Below, piece by piece: positions 23,651 to 36,098 of a DNA stretch of 64,000 nt. The position numbers and the translations under genes were made by a program. The first letter of the stretch is position 1, and every line of letters starts with the position of its first letter. Below the pieces are notes generated by a model. The model had not been told where the DNA came from. It saw only the letters and a program-made list of their open reading frames with translations, and ran no database searches. Location of the stretch: positions 4,092,001 to 4,156,000 of the forward strand of contig OW051497.1 of assembly GCA_932521035.1 (NCBI GenBank), given 5' to 3'. This DNA comes from Oscheius dolichura (Eukaryota; Nematoda; Chromadorea; Rhabditida; Rhabditidae).

Positions 23651-25088
23651 ATGGGAGGCGACCAAAAACAATTCTCGTAAGTCACCTACTCTTCTTATGT
23701 TTAACGTAATCTTCAAGGTACCTTCCAAAAGTCCTCAATGGAGGTTTCGCGGGTATTGTAGGAGTCACTTGCGTATTTCCGATTGATCTGGTTAAAACTA
23801 GACTCCAGAACCAGAGGATCGGACCCAATGGAGAAGCTCAGTATAAAGGAATGTAAGTCACCCATATTATCCTTTTTAACCGGGGTTTTCAACAAACGGC
23901 AGGAAGAAGCCGTGCGCAGTTTATCATTGGCTATAGGCGCAGCTGCGTTTCTTCGCAGATGGCGCAACAAAAAAGAAGCAGATGGAAGCGGAAAAATGAG
24001 CTATTACAGATATATAAAAAATGGGTGCTGATTCGGTCTAATCTGCCAAATTTGTAGAGTCACCCGCATCTAGTCATAAGAACGGATCAGACATAAATGT
24101 AATCTTTTAGATTAGATTGTGCAAAGAAGACTTGGCACTCCGGTGGAGCTTCTACGTTTTCCAAGGTCAAAGCTCTTTACTCTGGATCGGCTATTAACAT
24201 CATCCTGATTACTCCAGAAAAGGCCATAAAGCTCGTCGCCAATGACGTCTTCAGACACAAACTGAGGAAAGAGGGAGAGAAGTAGGTGATCCGTGGTCAG
24301 GCACTGCATGTTGTAGATCTCTCTCGGCGGGACGTGGTATGATTGCCGGAGGATTGGCTGGAATGTTTCAGATCTCCGTCACAACACCTATGGAGCTATT
24401 GAAAATTCAGATGCAGGATCAGGGAAGAACTTTGCGTAAGGCAGCTCTCTAACAGAGCCAATACCGTTTTAGAACCTGGGCAGAAGAAGATGACAGCCCT
24501 CGAGCTAATCGGCAAAATATTCAAGAACGAAGGCTTCAAAGGATTTTACCGCGGTTTGGGTTCCACGTTCGCCCGTGATGTAACGTTCTCTATGATGTAT
24601 TTCCCTCTGTTTGCTCACCTCGATTCTCTGGTTTGTATTCATCTTGAAGTTTGACATTACACCCGATTCCAGGGACCGAGAAAGGCCGACGGAAGTGGTG
24701 ATGCTGTGTTTTGGTGTTCGTTCGTATCAGGTCTCGTCTCCGGGGCCGCTTCATCCTTCGCCGTCACTCCTCTAGATGGTAATCGGTATTTATATCACAT
24801 ACCGCTGTTTTCAGTCATTAAGACCCGAATGCAGACTGTGACCAAGGGAGCCAACGAGATTAAGTACAAGAGCATCCCGGATGCTTTCCTGTGAGTGTCT
24901 AGAGTTGTCGTCTCTGACATTGGTTGCTTTGCAGACAGATCCTCAAACTCGAGGGGCCAAAGGCCTTGTTCAAAGGAGCCGCTTGCCGTATGTTGGTAAT
25001 GGCACCGCTCTTTGGAATTGCCCAGACCGTATATTACGTCGGAGTCGCGGAAAAAGTGCTGGGATTGCAAAAAGTGGCCCACGTGTAA
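23651..25088 (+). CDS. Mitochondrial glutamate carrier (SLC25A22/A18 type)
   Basis: Eight exons (23651-23676, 23718-23852, 24111-24281, 24317-24435, 24473-24630, 24673-24778, 24815-24890, 24935-25088) give 314 residues in phase, the usual length. It has three mitochondrial-carrier repeats, each with its signature: [21 protein letters not shown] and [30 protein letters not shown] and [16 protein letters not shown] are characteristic of the glutamate carriers and the related carrier half of aralar/citrin; no EF-hands are present, so it is a glutamate carrier. It imports glutamate with a proton across the inner membrane. The gene begins 223 bp after ERGIC2 in the same direction, with a strong TCTATTGCAG acceptor 20 nt before ATG; an operon with trans-splicing is possible. 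Introns are 35-45 nt except 23853-24110 (258 nt). Confidence 0.92.
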
Positions 25089-27680
25089 GAGATGCCTCTT
25101 CATTCCACAAATGCCAACGATGCCAAATAGAACTAAATATATTATTTCAGAGAAAGAGATAAATATTATCTGGGTAGATGCCAGAAATGTTTGTTAACCT
25201 CTGCAGATTTGTTATGAGAATGTGCGTAGTTATTTATGACAAGGTCGACCTATTCCCGTATACAGCGAAAATAGCAATACCAACACTAATACATCTCACC
25301 TTGTCATAAATCCAACGCACAATGGACAAAATTCAATTCCGGGAACAAATCAAACATTGCTTTCAACAGACAGAATCCTGGATGATTGAACTGGTTACTC
25401 TCAACTTTTCCTCGAAAAGGGTTTTGTGCGGGAATTTCAAAAGCAGCCGTTCGTCTGCTGAATAGAGCGAGCGCTATCTACCCATTTCTTTTCGGGGATG
25501 CCATATTTCTAGCTGTTTAGTGTATGCAAATCCGTGACGAGGAGTAATCTCTTTTCCCATGATTTGGCATATCCCATTTGACATTGACGTATGTCAAACA
25601 TCGTGGATCGAGATGAAATTGCCGGGTGCACTCTCTTTTTTAACTGCACCTGCAAGGCCAGGCCTTGGGTAATGGCGGTGTTTTTTCTGGCCACCTGGCG
25701 CCAGTTCATCTTCGCAGACTTACGAAACAAAAAGTTGCGAACAGTTCTCATGCAAAATCGTACAGCCCGTAATTTTTTCAAATGTCATGCGGCCAAGTCC
25801 ATGTCGTTATCGTTGTGCTAGTGTTTAGGGGCTGAACAATGACATTGCGAGATAAATAGGCAAGTCTTCGCTTTTCAAGGTGACCTTCGCGTACGTCCTT
25901 CAACCAGCAAAAACGAATCCTTAAATGGCACATCAATTTCACTCGACGCGACGAGAGTTTATATTTTAATTACTTCTAGGTGGGGCCTCACTGTAAAGCG
26001 TCTGCCGACTGCTGAGGCTGCTGCAAATTCAACTTTTGAAGAGCAGGGCCTCGCGCCCAAAGTATTGCCGGTAAAATGCCGCGATGACGCAACTGTTGAC
26101 TTTTCGATTCAAACCGAGTCTGTCGTTCGCACATCTGCTTCTTTGATATTTGCTTAGCATATATTGCATGCGTTTCTCTATTGTTTGTGTAGAAGGAGTT
26201 TTCTGCTTTATGGCGCCGTTCCAATGCATTGATCTGGCAACTCGGCCGAAACCACGCCCTCTCTACATTCACTTAGACTCTCCGTTCACAGCCTGTGGTG
26301 CCCTTGGTGAATTTTGCGCGGGGTCTCCCCCTCCGTCTACACAAAACCGTCACTCCCTGCCGAGAAGAAGGACATCGGTTGGCAACAACTCTTTCCGGTC
26401 CTACCCTGCCTCCTCTCCCATTCTCCCACGCATAGTCACACCCCTGAAAGACCAACATGGTATGTGGTAACAGTAGTCCACAAATCATTTGGTCCTTCGA
26501 GGGAAGCTCTGCAACTCCCGGATATATTATGGGCACATTAAGAGGTCCATTTCATTAGGAAACAAAAGCAGCGTCCATAGCAACAGCATGACACACTCCT
26601 TCGAAAACGGCAAAAAAGCTTAGACACAGATTATTTCCCTGGAAAAAAAGACCAGGCCTATGAAACATAGAAAGCTGTCTTTGTTATAGAAATGGAATAG
26701 TTTGGATCAAAAAAGCAATGTTTACACATTGCCTTCGGGGGGAAACACTTCCGGATATGAAGCACATAACCCTATTAGCGAGGACTCTGTTTATGGTTGA
26801 AGGATATATTCATAGCTTGCTGTTCAGAAGGTCATTGTATCAAATAAACCATTATAGTAGAAATGGCTGCTGACTCCAAAGCTCAGAGTAAATTGAGTAA
26901 ATTACCCATTTCATTATATCAAACAAGGGCTCATTATCTAGCAGCTAGTGCATCTGCTACTAAAAGTTATTCCCCGAAGTATGAATATCGTCAGACGGCC
27001 CCGGATAGCTCCCCTCAGCCATAAAACAAACATTAGGCCCGATTGCTTGAAGCACTCTTCCCCATTTCTACCTAAGGAGATTTGCTTGGTTACTGGCGAG
27101 GCATTGAGGGGACAAAGAGCGACAGTCCTCTTCTATGGAGACCAATAAATTGCCGGCCTCAACGCGATTGTCACATCCAGATTGCATTTTTTTGTTCGGA
27201 TCACTCTCCGTCTACGAGTAAACAACTGAACTAACCGCAACTGTACATTCTTATTAAAACTGTTTTTGAAGGGCATGAGAGCCTACTGTATGTCACGAAG
27301 GACAAAAAGACTGACACATCAGACATTAGCACAAAAGCTTTCATCAGCGCGACCCTGAGTCACAGTCGTGTTATTTTGTACGTGTTCAAAACAAACACAA
27401 CAAAGGCGCAGCGTTTATTCCCTACGACGATTATTTTCGTCTTCTACATTTGACCTGCTGCTGCAACTGCTATTAGTAACACACGGAACTTCGCAATATA
27501 TACGAAAAAGGGCGGTTGAGAGGGAACAGGGCAGATTTGAACATAGATTCATGTGTTGCGCATAATTATCACATCGTTTCAATTCTCTTTGGGTCAGGGA
27601 ACTTTGTCTATTGCTTATCAATTTGATAAGCTACCATTCGAATACAAGTAGTTATGAAGATTGACCTCTTCGGCTGAACT
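25089..27680. other. Intergenic stretch
   Basis: Nothing I can support as a gene. Opposed open frames at 25509-25821 and 25988-26541 cover each other on both strands without splice sites or family resemblance. A small stem-loop element lies at 25232-25311. Confidence 0.5.
25232..25311. repeat. 80-bp element with perfect 14-bp terminal inverted repeats
   Basis: ATTTATGACAAGGT at 25232-25245 is the exact reverse complement of ACCTTGTCATAAAT at 25298-25311, with 52 nt between. It starts 144 bp past the carrier stop codon. No target duplication is evident. It may be a miniature element or the 3'-end hairpin of the carrier transcript. Confidence 0.6.
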
Positions 27681-29061
27681 TTATTGATGATGAGAAACGC
27701 TCTTTGCAGCTGTTATCTCCGAAGGGGAACTGCTGGAAGGTACTTGGTTAATAACAATTCGGTCTTTACCTTTCTCTTGAAGTAACCAATTCTTTTATCC
27801 TGTTCCGAACAACAGACGAGGTAAGCAAAAGAGCCCAGGGCTGGCAGGAATACATAAAGTCAACAACGGGATAGCTAAAGATGGGTACTCTTTCTCCCGT
27901 TGCGAAACACGCTTACGAAATGTCATTGACAAACATGACTCCCTCCACCTCTCCAAAATTTGCAATGATTGTCAGCACTTGTACAACGGTGTTCAAAGTG
28001 AGAACTGTAAACATCAGCAGTGATGCTCCCAACAGACGTATTTCCATATTTCGAACTGATTGCTGCAACGACAAGTTCGAGGTAAGGGAAAAGTACCCAC
28101 TTTTGTTGTGTGGTTATCATATTCCTTTCGAAGGAGGATGAGTGTTGCAAGGTACATTCCGAAGCAGATAACGTTCGCAGCAGCAGAGCATCCGGCATCG
28201 ACATAAGCAATTATCTGGAGTTCTTCCTCTGATTAGTAAGAGTGACTTACAGCTGTCGATACACTATCGGTTTCAAGTCGAAGAGTCCTTTGGTCAGGGT
28301 ACTGTACGTATTTTGCCCAGAAACTGTTGTTCACTAGAGGACAGAGCGGCAGGATAGCCAGAAGAGGCAAGGTGAACTGTCCTACTCGGCAAGCCCAGAT
28401 GAGTTTGCTGGTCCAATACTGAAGCACTCTGTCTAACAATATAGATTACTTGACCTACTTGCTCGTATTTCATAATGATGATTGCTGAGGACAGCCGGTT
28501 TGTAGCAAATAAGACCTGCCCCAGATAAATTACCAACTTTATGTAGTAGTGAAACGAATTGCTGACAGCTGGCAAGACGTCGTATAAACCTGTTCCGGGT
28601 TCTAGAGCCCAGTTGAAGTAGCCGTACTTTCTCAGACGAAAGAATATGTTAAACTCCAAAAAGAAAATGAAATCAGCGATGAACTGAACGCCCATGTTCT
28701 CATGAGTTACTATAGAAACATTACGTAAGACACTACAAGGCGGAAGAAAGATCCCCTGAATACTGCTTTTCTTTTAGTGTTCAAAAGTATCAGAGCAATT
28801 ATTAAAATATACAGGGCCATGGTCACAGTTGCGAATACTAGTAGGCCAATTTGAAGACCCGGCATGTGCTGAAACAAAGCTTTTGTCTACACTTTGGAAG
28901 TTTTAGCCGGAATCTAGGAGTAGCCGGGAATATTCCCACGTCAATGAGAGACTGACCTCGTTTTGCAGACTCTCCTCAGGAACGGGCAACGGTTCGGCAT
29001 AATATTCCCCCATGGCCCGTCTCATACCCTCCCTGTCGATGTAAATCCTCTCTCCTGACAT
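27681..29061 (-). CDS. Serpentine chemoreceptor, Srg class
   Basis: Eight exons (29061-28957, 28868-28725, 28683-28459, 28418-28251, 28214-28101, 28062-27917, 27874-27770, 27732-27681) give 352 residues in phase, with seven hydrophobic segments. Srg features are FFRLVVSYFIADF joining TM1 and TM2, the ATNRLSSA motif after TM3, YWTSKLIW before TM4, SVRNMEIRLL before TM6, and PWALLLTSSVVR after TM7. Srg proteins are nematode-specific receptors of sensory cilia that detect small molecules. The stop codon overlaps AATAAA (27685-27680), which fixes the 3' end. The ATG sits 2 nt behind TTATTTTCAG, a probable trans-splice acceptor; the frame is open further upstream, so an earlier start in another exon cannot be excluded. 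It stands alone here, whereas srg genes often cluster. Confidence 0.88.
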
Positions 29062-31838
29062 TGCTGAAAATAATACGTCGGAAGGTAAGGAAGAGTCAAG
29101 CGGCGGGAAGTTGCTTGGATAACTATGAGGCACAGATGTAAGCCACAAAGACGAGCCATAACTCATAAAGGAGGACGTTGGCATTAGTCGACTTGACTAA
29201 AGTGTCAGGGATAAAGAGACACTGGTATTGTTATTCTAAATTGATGCAAGAAAACAACAGATGTCAGAAAGCGGTGACAGCTGAGTTCCGCGTCTTACTC
29301 TGTCGCCGCCTGTGTTTTGAGAGTGAAGAACTTTAAAAACGCCACTGTTTTCACAACCATGAACGTAAGAAAGAATAATGTTTTCGGTGTCTTTATCTAA
29401 CCGAGGTTTGAAGTTTTCATTTCCTTTTACGGTGCTTACTGGAGCTTGAGGATGCTACCGAAAAACATTCTGTTATTTGAAATAGAGTACCAGGTAATGT
29501 CCGCGTGTCGTTATAACGTCTTCAAATGAACTATTGTTTCTCCTAGAATAGATTATTCGACTTCCTACATGGCCCCCTTTTAGTTGCTCCTTCTATTGCA
29601 GTTGTGTTGCAACTCCCATGCCACACACACAGCGGGTTCGGTTTCCACCGACCTGAGCTGTTTGGCGGTGAGTGGCAACTGGCGGACAGACACTACCTAT
29701 ACCTTTATGACCGTTACCGACACACAGCGATTTATGAGCTGCCGCCTGTTGCGCAATTAGGCATTATCTTTAAGGTGTCGAGAGTCAAAGACAGGAAGTG
29801 GGTGGTTAGGGTTGCTGCTCGATTATGACTTTTATGACTGGTGCATCTGTTTCATCCGTGGGAGTATACAAGCAAGAGAAATCAGGTCGATTTGAAAATG
29901 AAGAATGTGGTTGTCAGCGGGGGATAGCTTCCTCGGGCCTTGATTTGCACCTTTTTCTTATTGTTACACTTGATCGCTTCATTGGTTCCTCTTTGCGTGG
30001 CTGTGGCATCCCTCTGCCATGATATGCGGCAGAGGTGTGAGATGCTTGAGGCAACCTCTTCGCGGATTCAAAGTGCGCGATGGTTATCACCTTCTCGCGG
30101 CTCTCTTTGGAAGCAGCGGGCGATTGACACCCTTTTCATAGCAACCTCTCATCCTAATTGTCAATATGCCCTGCTCTTTGCCGCCCCTGTAATCCAATGT
30201 GAGGACGAATCTTCACACTATGAGCCCAGAAGTACCAAGCAGTTGTTTGTCCGCTGTTTAGAGCATCTGGGACCGTCCGACAGTCCGGCTCCCACGGATA
30301 ATCTTAACATAATTAGCGGTTCCCGGTCGCCGGATGTGCCCTCGTTTAGGTAGATGAGATTAACTATGTCAGCTCCCTAACACTTCCCTCTTTTGTCCGC
30401 CAGGAGCCAAGCAACCAAGAACAATCACTGACAGATTAACATGACTGCATAGAGTCTAATCCTGTCTGGGAACAAAAAACTCTCACGGCAGGTGATCTGA
30501 TACGGAAATAAACACTATGTTTTACGTATTAGAAGCCACATGATCCAGCAGACTGACTATAAAAGTGTCTGTGAAAGCGGGAACTCTTAAAATATCAGCA
30601 GTCGGCTTAATATTTCAAAGGCAACATGAAGCAGGTAATTGAGACAATAATTTGAATTTTCAAGCCCTAAAATCCTTCTTTGGAGCAGCTGTTTAGCCCC
30701 CCTTATCGAGATTGTTGCCAACGAAAAGGTTCAGTACAATAACAACCTCAACGGCAACAACATAAGAGTGCAGCTGTTTTTCGTACTTCCCTTTCCACCA
30801 ACATAAACGACAAGAATAGGCCAGGTGATGCAGTTCCGACAAATGATGTACATGTAATCCCCTCACACCTTTTCACATTACCTAACATACAGCTGTCCAC
30901 TGCTTGACACGGTACAACATGAATAGCTCAACGCTTGTCCGTGGTGTCACCCAATTAATCCTTGGAAGGATCAACAATTTTATAACAAAGCTTCGGGAAT
31001 GTCCGGAATGCTAAACATGACTTGTAAACAGGCAAGGCGTTTGTGAACTGAAGGCGCCAAAGAAGAGTAAACGAAGAATCTTCTGCATCTGTTGAAGGTT
31101 GCCATCTCTGGTAAAGGAACCGACATGAACTGAGTATTTCTTTATTTGTCGAGAAGACACTTCCGCTTTGATTGCTCCTGCACGGCTAGCGATCTGTCTT
31201 GGTACTGGAGGTGCGCTGCCACCTGTCTTGTGCGTACGCTGCCAATCATCCGCCTGTGTCGGTCATCAAAAGGTCTTTACACCGGAAACCTTCCAAAGTA
31301 ACTCTATACGGGCCGCCGTCCCTTCTGTCGCCACAAAAGCACACCTCTAATCCCTGCTACTGTTACAGCCGCCATTGAGTCGCGCCAATACACTGGTGGA
31401 GTCAAACTGTACACTTCAAGCAGCTTGTAACCCTACCGTTGTTATTTAGAACAACTCTATTTGACTAGATGCGCGGTCAGCTCCTGTCAAACGCACCGCA
31501 AAGGTAAACAGGTGTAGTGAATCCGATACGGTAATTGTCGCAAAGAGTTGCGTGGCCCGATTAGAGGATAAGCGGTAGTGAGGATGTCTTTTTATCTGAC
31601 CTGCTGCTAGCACAATATATTTATTGCAGACTATATCATATTATGACATCTACTTGGAAATTATGGAAAAACGTAAAAAAAGGCGGGTAAAGGAGCGGTG
31701 TTGCAATGGAATGGGTACACTAGTTAAACCCGAAGGAGTACTGGGATCGGCGAAAAAAATATACAGAATGAACAAGTGAAATTCAGCTGGGAGGGAGATC
31801 GACGGGTCTCCAGCTTGAGATGGTCAAGTTTATACTGC
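29062..31838. other. Intergenic stretch, one unexplained frame
   Basis: A 137-codon open frame on the plus strand (29940-30353) begins with a hydrophobic run (FFLLLHLIASLVPLCVAVAS) but has no early ATG and no clear acceptor. I do not call it a gene. The rest shows only short frames. Confidence 0.45.
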
Positions 31839-33340
31839 CTACAATTTCCTGAAGAGCTCTCCTTGCGCTTGAACCAACTGCAACTGGGCAAAGATATCCA
31901 TTGGAGGAGGATAAGCACTGTGGTTGATCGGAATAGGCCTCATGGGAGAGAGTTGGTTAGTATGAGCAGAGATCATGGCCATCTGGGAAAAAAAGATTAT
32001 CAACGTGGCGATGTCACCCCTTTTGTCTCAGAATGGCACAAGGATTTTACTACGGCATGCAAGGAGAAACTAAAACCAACCGGAAGCTGAAAATAGGAGG
32101 GGAAGATGTTTGTCGCCTGGTTGAAGTGCCTGTACTGCTCTATTTTCTGACGGGAGAAGCTGCTAGGACGCCTTCTCAACTTTCCGGTGGATCCACCAAT
32201 AAAGACCTCATCGGCACTGTTGCGATCCAGCATCCAGTAGCTTCCTATAAAGATTATGTTTCCCCTGTTTCTAAAAGAGTTTAACCTTTTCCAGGATCAT
32301 CGAAGGCTCGAGGAACTTTGACAAAGCACTTGTTGAGGGAGAGATTATGACGGATGGAGTTTTGCCAACCCTAAAACAGAACCGTTGTTTCACCGCACTA
32401 TGCCATTTTATTTCCTTTTCCTTTACCTGTTTGTTCTCCTTGTAAAACGGGTAGTTGGTCATGATGTACTCGTAGATCCCGTTGAGGGTCAGGCGCTGAT
32501 CCTTACTGTTCTTGATCGCCAGCATAATAAGAGCGTTGTAGGAGTACGGTGGCTTCTGATGAGACACTTTCTTATCTCCCTCAGACAATGGGGAGCCAGA
32601 TGTCTGGAATATCATCATTGTGGTCAAATAAAACAAACAGGTGATTTTGCAACTAATATCAAATGGCCTCCAACGTGCACTATTAATATTTCAGCAGATA
32701 TGAATTAGCGTCACTGGCACTCACCTTACTCTCTCCGCTTTCTGATCTTCCTTCTTCGATACCTTCGTCCTCCTCTTCGCTGACGGTTTTTCCTGAGGGC
32801 GACGGGGTTTCAGCAATCAGGAGGGGCGGTGGAGTCCTGAGCTCATCGGAAACTGCAAAGGGGAGAATTTAGTGGTGGTATTCACAGCTAATAATACTGG
32901 GTAGCGGGATGCTGTAAAAAAGAGGCGCGCTAATTATACAATGTGATAATGTGGCAGAGACTAGCCGGCTACTGTGAGCAAAAAGGTCTATTAAATAGCC
33001 TGTACACTATAGAAGCCTAGAAGAGCAGACTTTAAAAAGTGAGTTTAGGAGGACCGGCAGATTGTCATTTAGGCGAGTATTGGAGAAAATGAGGGGACAA
33101 ACGTGTTCAAAAATCACCGGTGCTGATAATTATTTCGATTTGGAGCAGGCTATTCAAATTATATGATCAGATGATGGTTTTGGTTGTAAAAAGCGTGTTT
33201 GCTACCAAAGATTTTGGAATATGGCGAAAGATGTTTTGGGCGGCGAAATGAGGAAAACAAGCATTGAACTCACCGTTACTCTCGTCCAACTTGTCTCCTT
33301 CCAAGTGGGGGCAGAGCTCTTTAATAGAGAACTTGGCCAT
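31839..33340 (-). CDS. Forkhead transcription factor, FoxG type (nematode fkh-2-like)
   Basis: Six exons (33340-33274, 32852-32725, 32603-32427, 32370-32286, 32244-32054, 31982-31839) give 263 residues in phase. The forkhead domain starts at KPPYSYNALIMLAIKNS (about residue 82) and runs through TLNGIYEYIMTNYPFYKENK, GWQNSIRHNLSLNKCFVKVP, and SYWMLD..DEVFIGGSTGKLRRR. The DNA-recognition helix is intact. NALIM, NGIYEYIM and FIGG.TGKLRRR mark the FoxG (BF-1/slp) class; C. elegans fkh-2 belongs to it. The N-terminus has FSIKELC, an eh1-like Groucho-binding motif, then an acidic stretch. FoxG proteins act as repressors in anterior and neural patterning. A TTCGTTTAG acceptor lies 15 nt before ATG. 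The last donor (GTAGTA) is weak, so the join after residue 216 is the least certain. Confidence 0.93.
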
Positions 33341-36098
33341 TCTTCTCGAGGAGTCCTAAACGAAGAAACTGTGAGATCGAGGAGATAGACTGCTGTTTGG
33401 AGGCGGGACGGGCCAATGGATCTGACGTGAGGTGGGGCGGGGCATACAGTAGAGAATACTCTTTCGAGGATACAAAATAGGAGCTCTGCGGAAACAATTA
33501 GCACATAATTCCATGATACAGATGCCAGGAGGAGGATCAGTCACTCTGACCCCGGATTACCATCAAAGCTATTTGTATCGATGTCACTTTCCTGTGAAGA
33601 AGGTGCTAATATGCTCCGAGGGCAAAATCAAAACAATTGTCTCTTCCTGTATATCCACCTGACTCTATTGTACTCGGTCAGACTATTTTACCTTGTTGTG
33701 TGACAAGTACGGAAGAAGGGTAGGAGCACAGTCCAAGGTTGGGGAAGATGAGGGGGAGAAAAGCATGTACCCGGAAGAAAGAGAAAACAAAAAAGGCCAC
33801 TAGCTATAGGGTCCCGACTACCGTATAATCGGAAGATAGAAGAGAGCGGGAATTTTTGACAAGTTGTAGTTTAAATATTGATATGGTGATTGACAGGAAC
33901 AGCCCGTGCGACTACGCTTGCCGACCTCATCAACACACAACATGCTGAGGATCGGCCACATGATGAAAGTAACATATATGTGCAAAATTCAGAAGCCAGA
34001 ATAGTCGAGCCCTTAAGAAATAATATTTTTGGTAGAGTTCTACAAAGAGCGATCTCAGGTCATGAAAACATTGCTCTCGCCCTCTATCCCTAAATATGAT
34101 GAGACGTACTTTTCCCCAATGTCTGTGTTTAAATATTCAGAACAGGTGTATTCAATCTACAAATGATATCATGATTTGCTCTGAGCTAATAGGATTCAAA
34201 TATGAATGTTTCCGTGTTCTAGGAATCACCTTGTTCTGAAAAAATGACATCAGTTGACTCGAAGGCTACAGTCTCAAAGAAACGTTGCATAGTCGAGTTT
34301 TTCACATTTTTAGATGGCCAGCTGCAGGACACGTGTTATGTCGGCGCGTTTTTTTGGCGTCGGGTGGCTTGCACCGAACTGTTCGGGGGAAATTGAGAAT
34401 AGGACAACAAGGCGGCAGTAGGGGTTAAATGGTGAAGATTTCATGAAAGTTTACCGCTAAAAGAAAATGCTTAATGTGTTAGAGATAAGGGTGATACTAG
34501 AGAGAAAGATGTACTTTCCCTTGCGTGGGTCATTCTGGAAGAGCCAGTTGAGAAATTCCTTAATTTATGGGCTTTTCTTCCATAAGGATTACATACAGGA
34601 CGCCCGCCGCTGCCTTGTACTGAGTCCAATTACAGCGACCGATTGATGTATTAGGAAAGGTTATACAGATGCCCCCTCTTACCTTTGCGCATGAATACAC
34701 AATTGCCCGATGTATAAATAAACATAAACTATAGGAACAGTGCCAGGATCGGGTTACGTTTGGAGCAGTTTATAACCGAAAAACCGCAGGGCGCCTAGTA
34801 GGAAAACCATTCCATGGTTGAGGATTGCGCAATGTGGATATTGTTTTTCTCTGGAGGGATTTACGTGTTTATGCCAGATGTAAAACTGAGACGGTCTCTC
34901 GCCCAGCTAAGATGCGTCATTTCTATAAAGGAATTATGGAAGATGCTACCAATATTTCCTTATAAATAGGCGCTGTTCTAGTGACGTTCTGGGCTAATAA
35001 TACTTTAATTGGGTACATATTTAGGACTATAGAACGCTGGGCGCTTTTCAATGGGGTAATAATTGTTTGTAAACAGAAAATAAGGCTGCTCCCACTTTAA
35101 AAACTTAACTATCTTAACTCGATAAACAACAGGACACCTGGAACTGAATGTTAGCCGGGTGGGTAACCCTTCGGTCAGCTGGCTGGCTCCCTGAGTCTAG
35201 TCGCCGGTCAGTTTCAGCAAAGGAAAACTGCAGACTATCACATGTTCTTATGGGAAAATTGGATTTTACGTTATTTGTAGGAATACTTATTTCGATTATG
35301 TGAGGTTATCCTATTAGTTTTTTTGTTGAAAATATAATTAGGACCGGGCCCTCTTTCTTCCTTATGGTCAAAAGGTTTCTGATTTAAGAAGAGAGAGAGA
35401 AAGTACGGGTTAGAAATCATAAATAATGGCAAAAGCTTTAGCCTACCGCAGATCCCGTAAGACGGAAAATAGTAAGTTGCCTTCCTAAAGGCCGTGGCGG
35501 ATCATAAAAGTCCGGCGCAGTCAAAGAACCCAGAAAGAAGTTGATAGCTACTGCATTTACAGTTAACCGTAATCGTCTAGATGTCTTTCTCATAATGGCG
35601 GTGCCTGTCATTCGCACGCGAATGAATCTTTTTTTGCAAAGTTCAATGCGAATAGCTGGGAGAAATGAAGTGTGAAATTGCGGGAGATCAAAGGAGATGA
35701 GAATATGGAGAAGCGGAAAGTTTATCATTTCGGTGTTTTATGAACTGCGACTAATTATCCTAGGTAACCGTTTCTTTGTTCAGTGGAGGACAAGTTGAAA
35801 TTTCGCTTTGTTCTCAATTTCATTCAATAGATCGATAATTAAACGCGTTCTATCCTTTGACCTTTTAATTAAGATTATCTCGGAGGGTCACCTACATTCT
35901 AGTATGCTTGTTATGATCGATACCAGCCTTATCAGTTTCGTTTTCGCCCGGCCTGTAGTGCGGCTCCTGAAGCAAACTGTGCTTTCAAAACTTGGTGTTC
36001 TTTTCAGGAACACATGATTTTCTTCTTCTACCCTCAGAAAACGAGAAGGAAAAGCAAAGGTGAGCCGTGTACTATTCACAAACATCGTACAGTTTCAG
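33341..36098. other. Intergenic stretch with a probable 5' UTR exon at its right end
   Basis: Upstream of FoxG nothing resembles a gene; a 68-codon frame at 33890-34093 has no supporting features. At 36008-36059 a segment between TTTTCAG and GTGAGC, followed by a 39-nt intron ending GTTTCAG at 36098, looks like a 5' UTR exon of the next gene: it carries an in-frame stop before the join and no usable ATG. Confidence 0.45.

Noticed and set aside
23853-24110. Extra exon in the 258-nt carrier intron
   Set aside because: The open frame there is not in phase with the flanks, and the joined protein already matches the carrier family without it.
29940-30353. 137-codon plus-strand frame with a hydrophobic start
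   Set aside because: It opens at TTG with no ATG in the hydrophobic part and no acceptor; downstream composition looks random.
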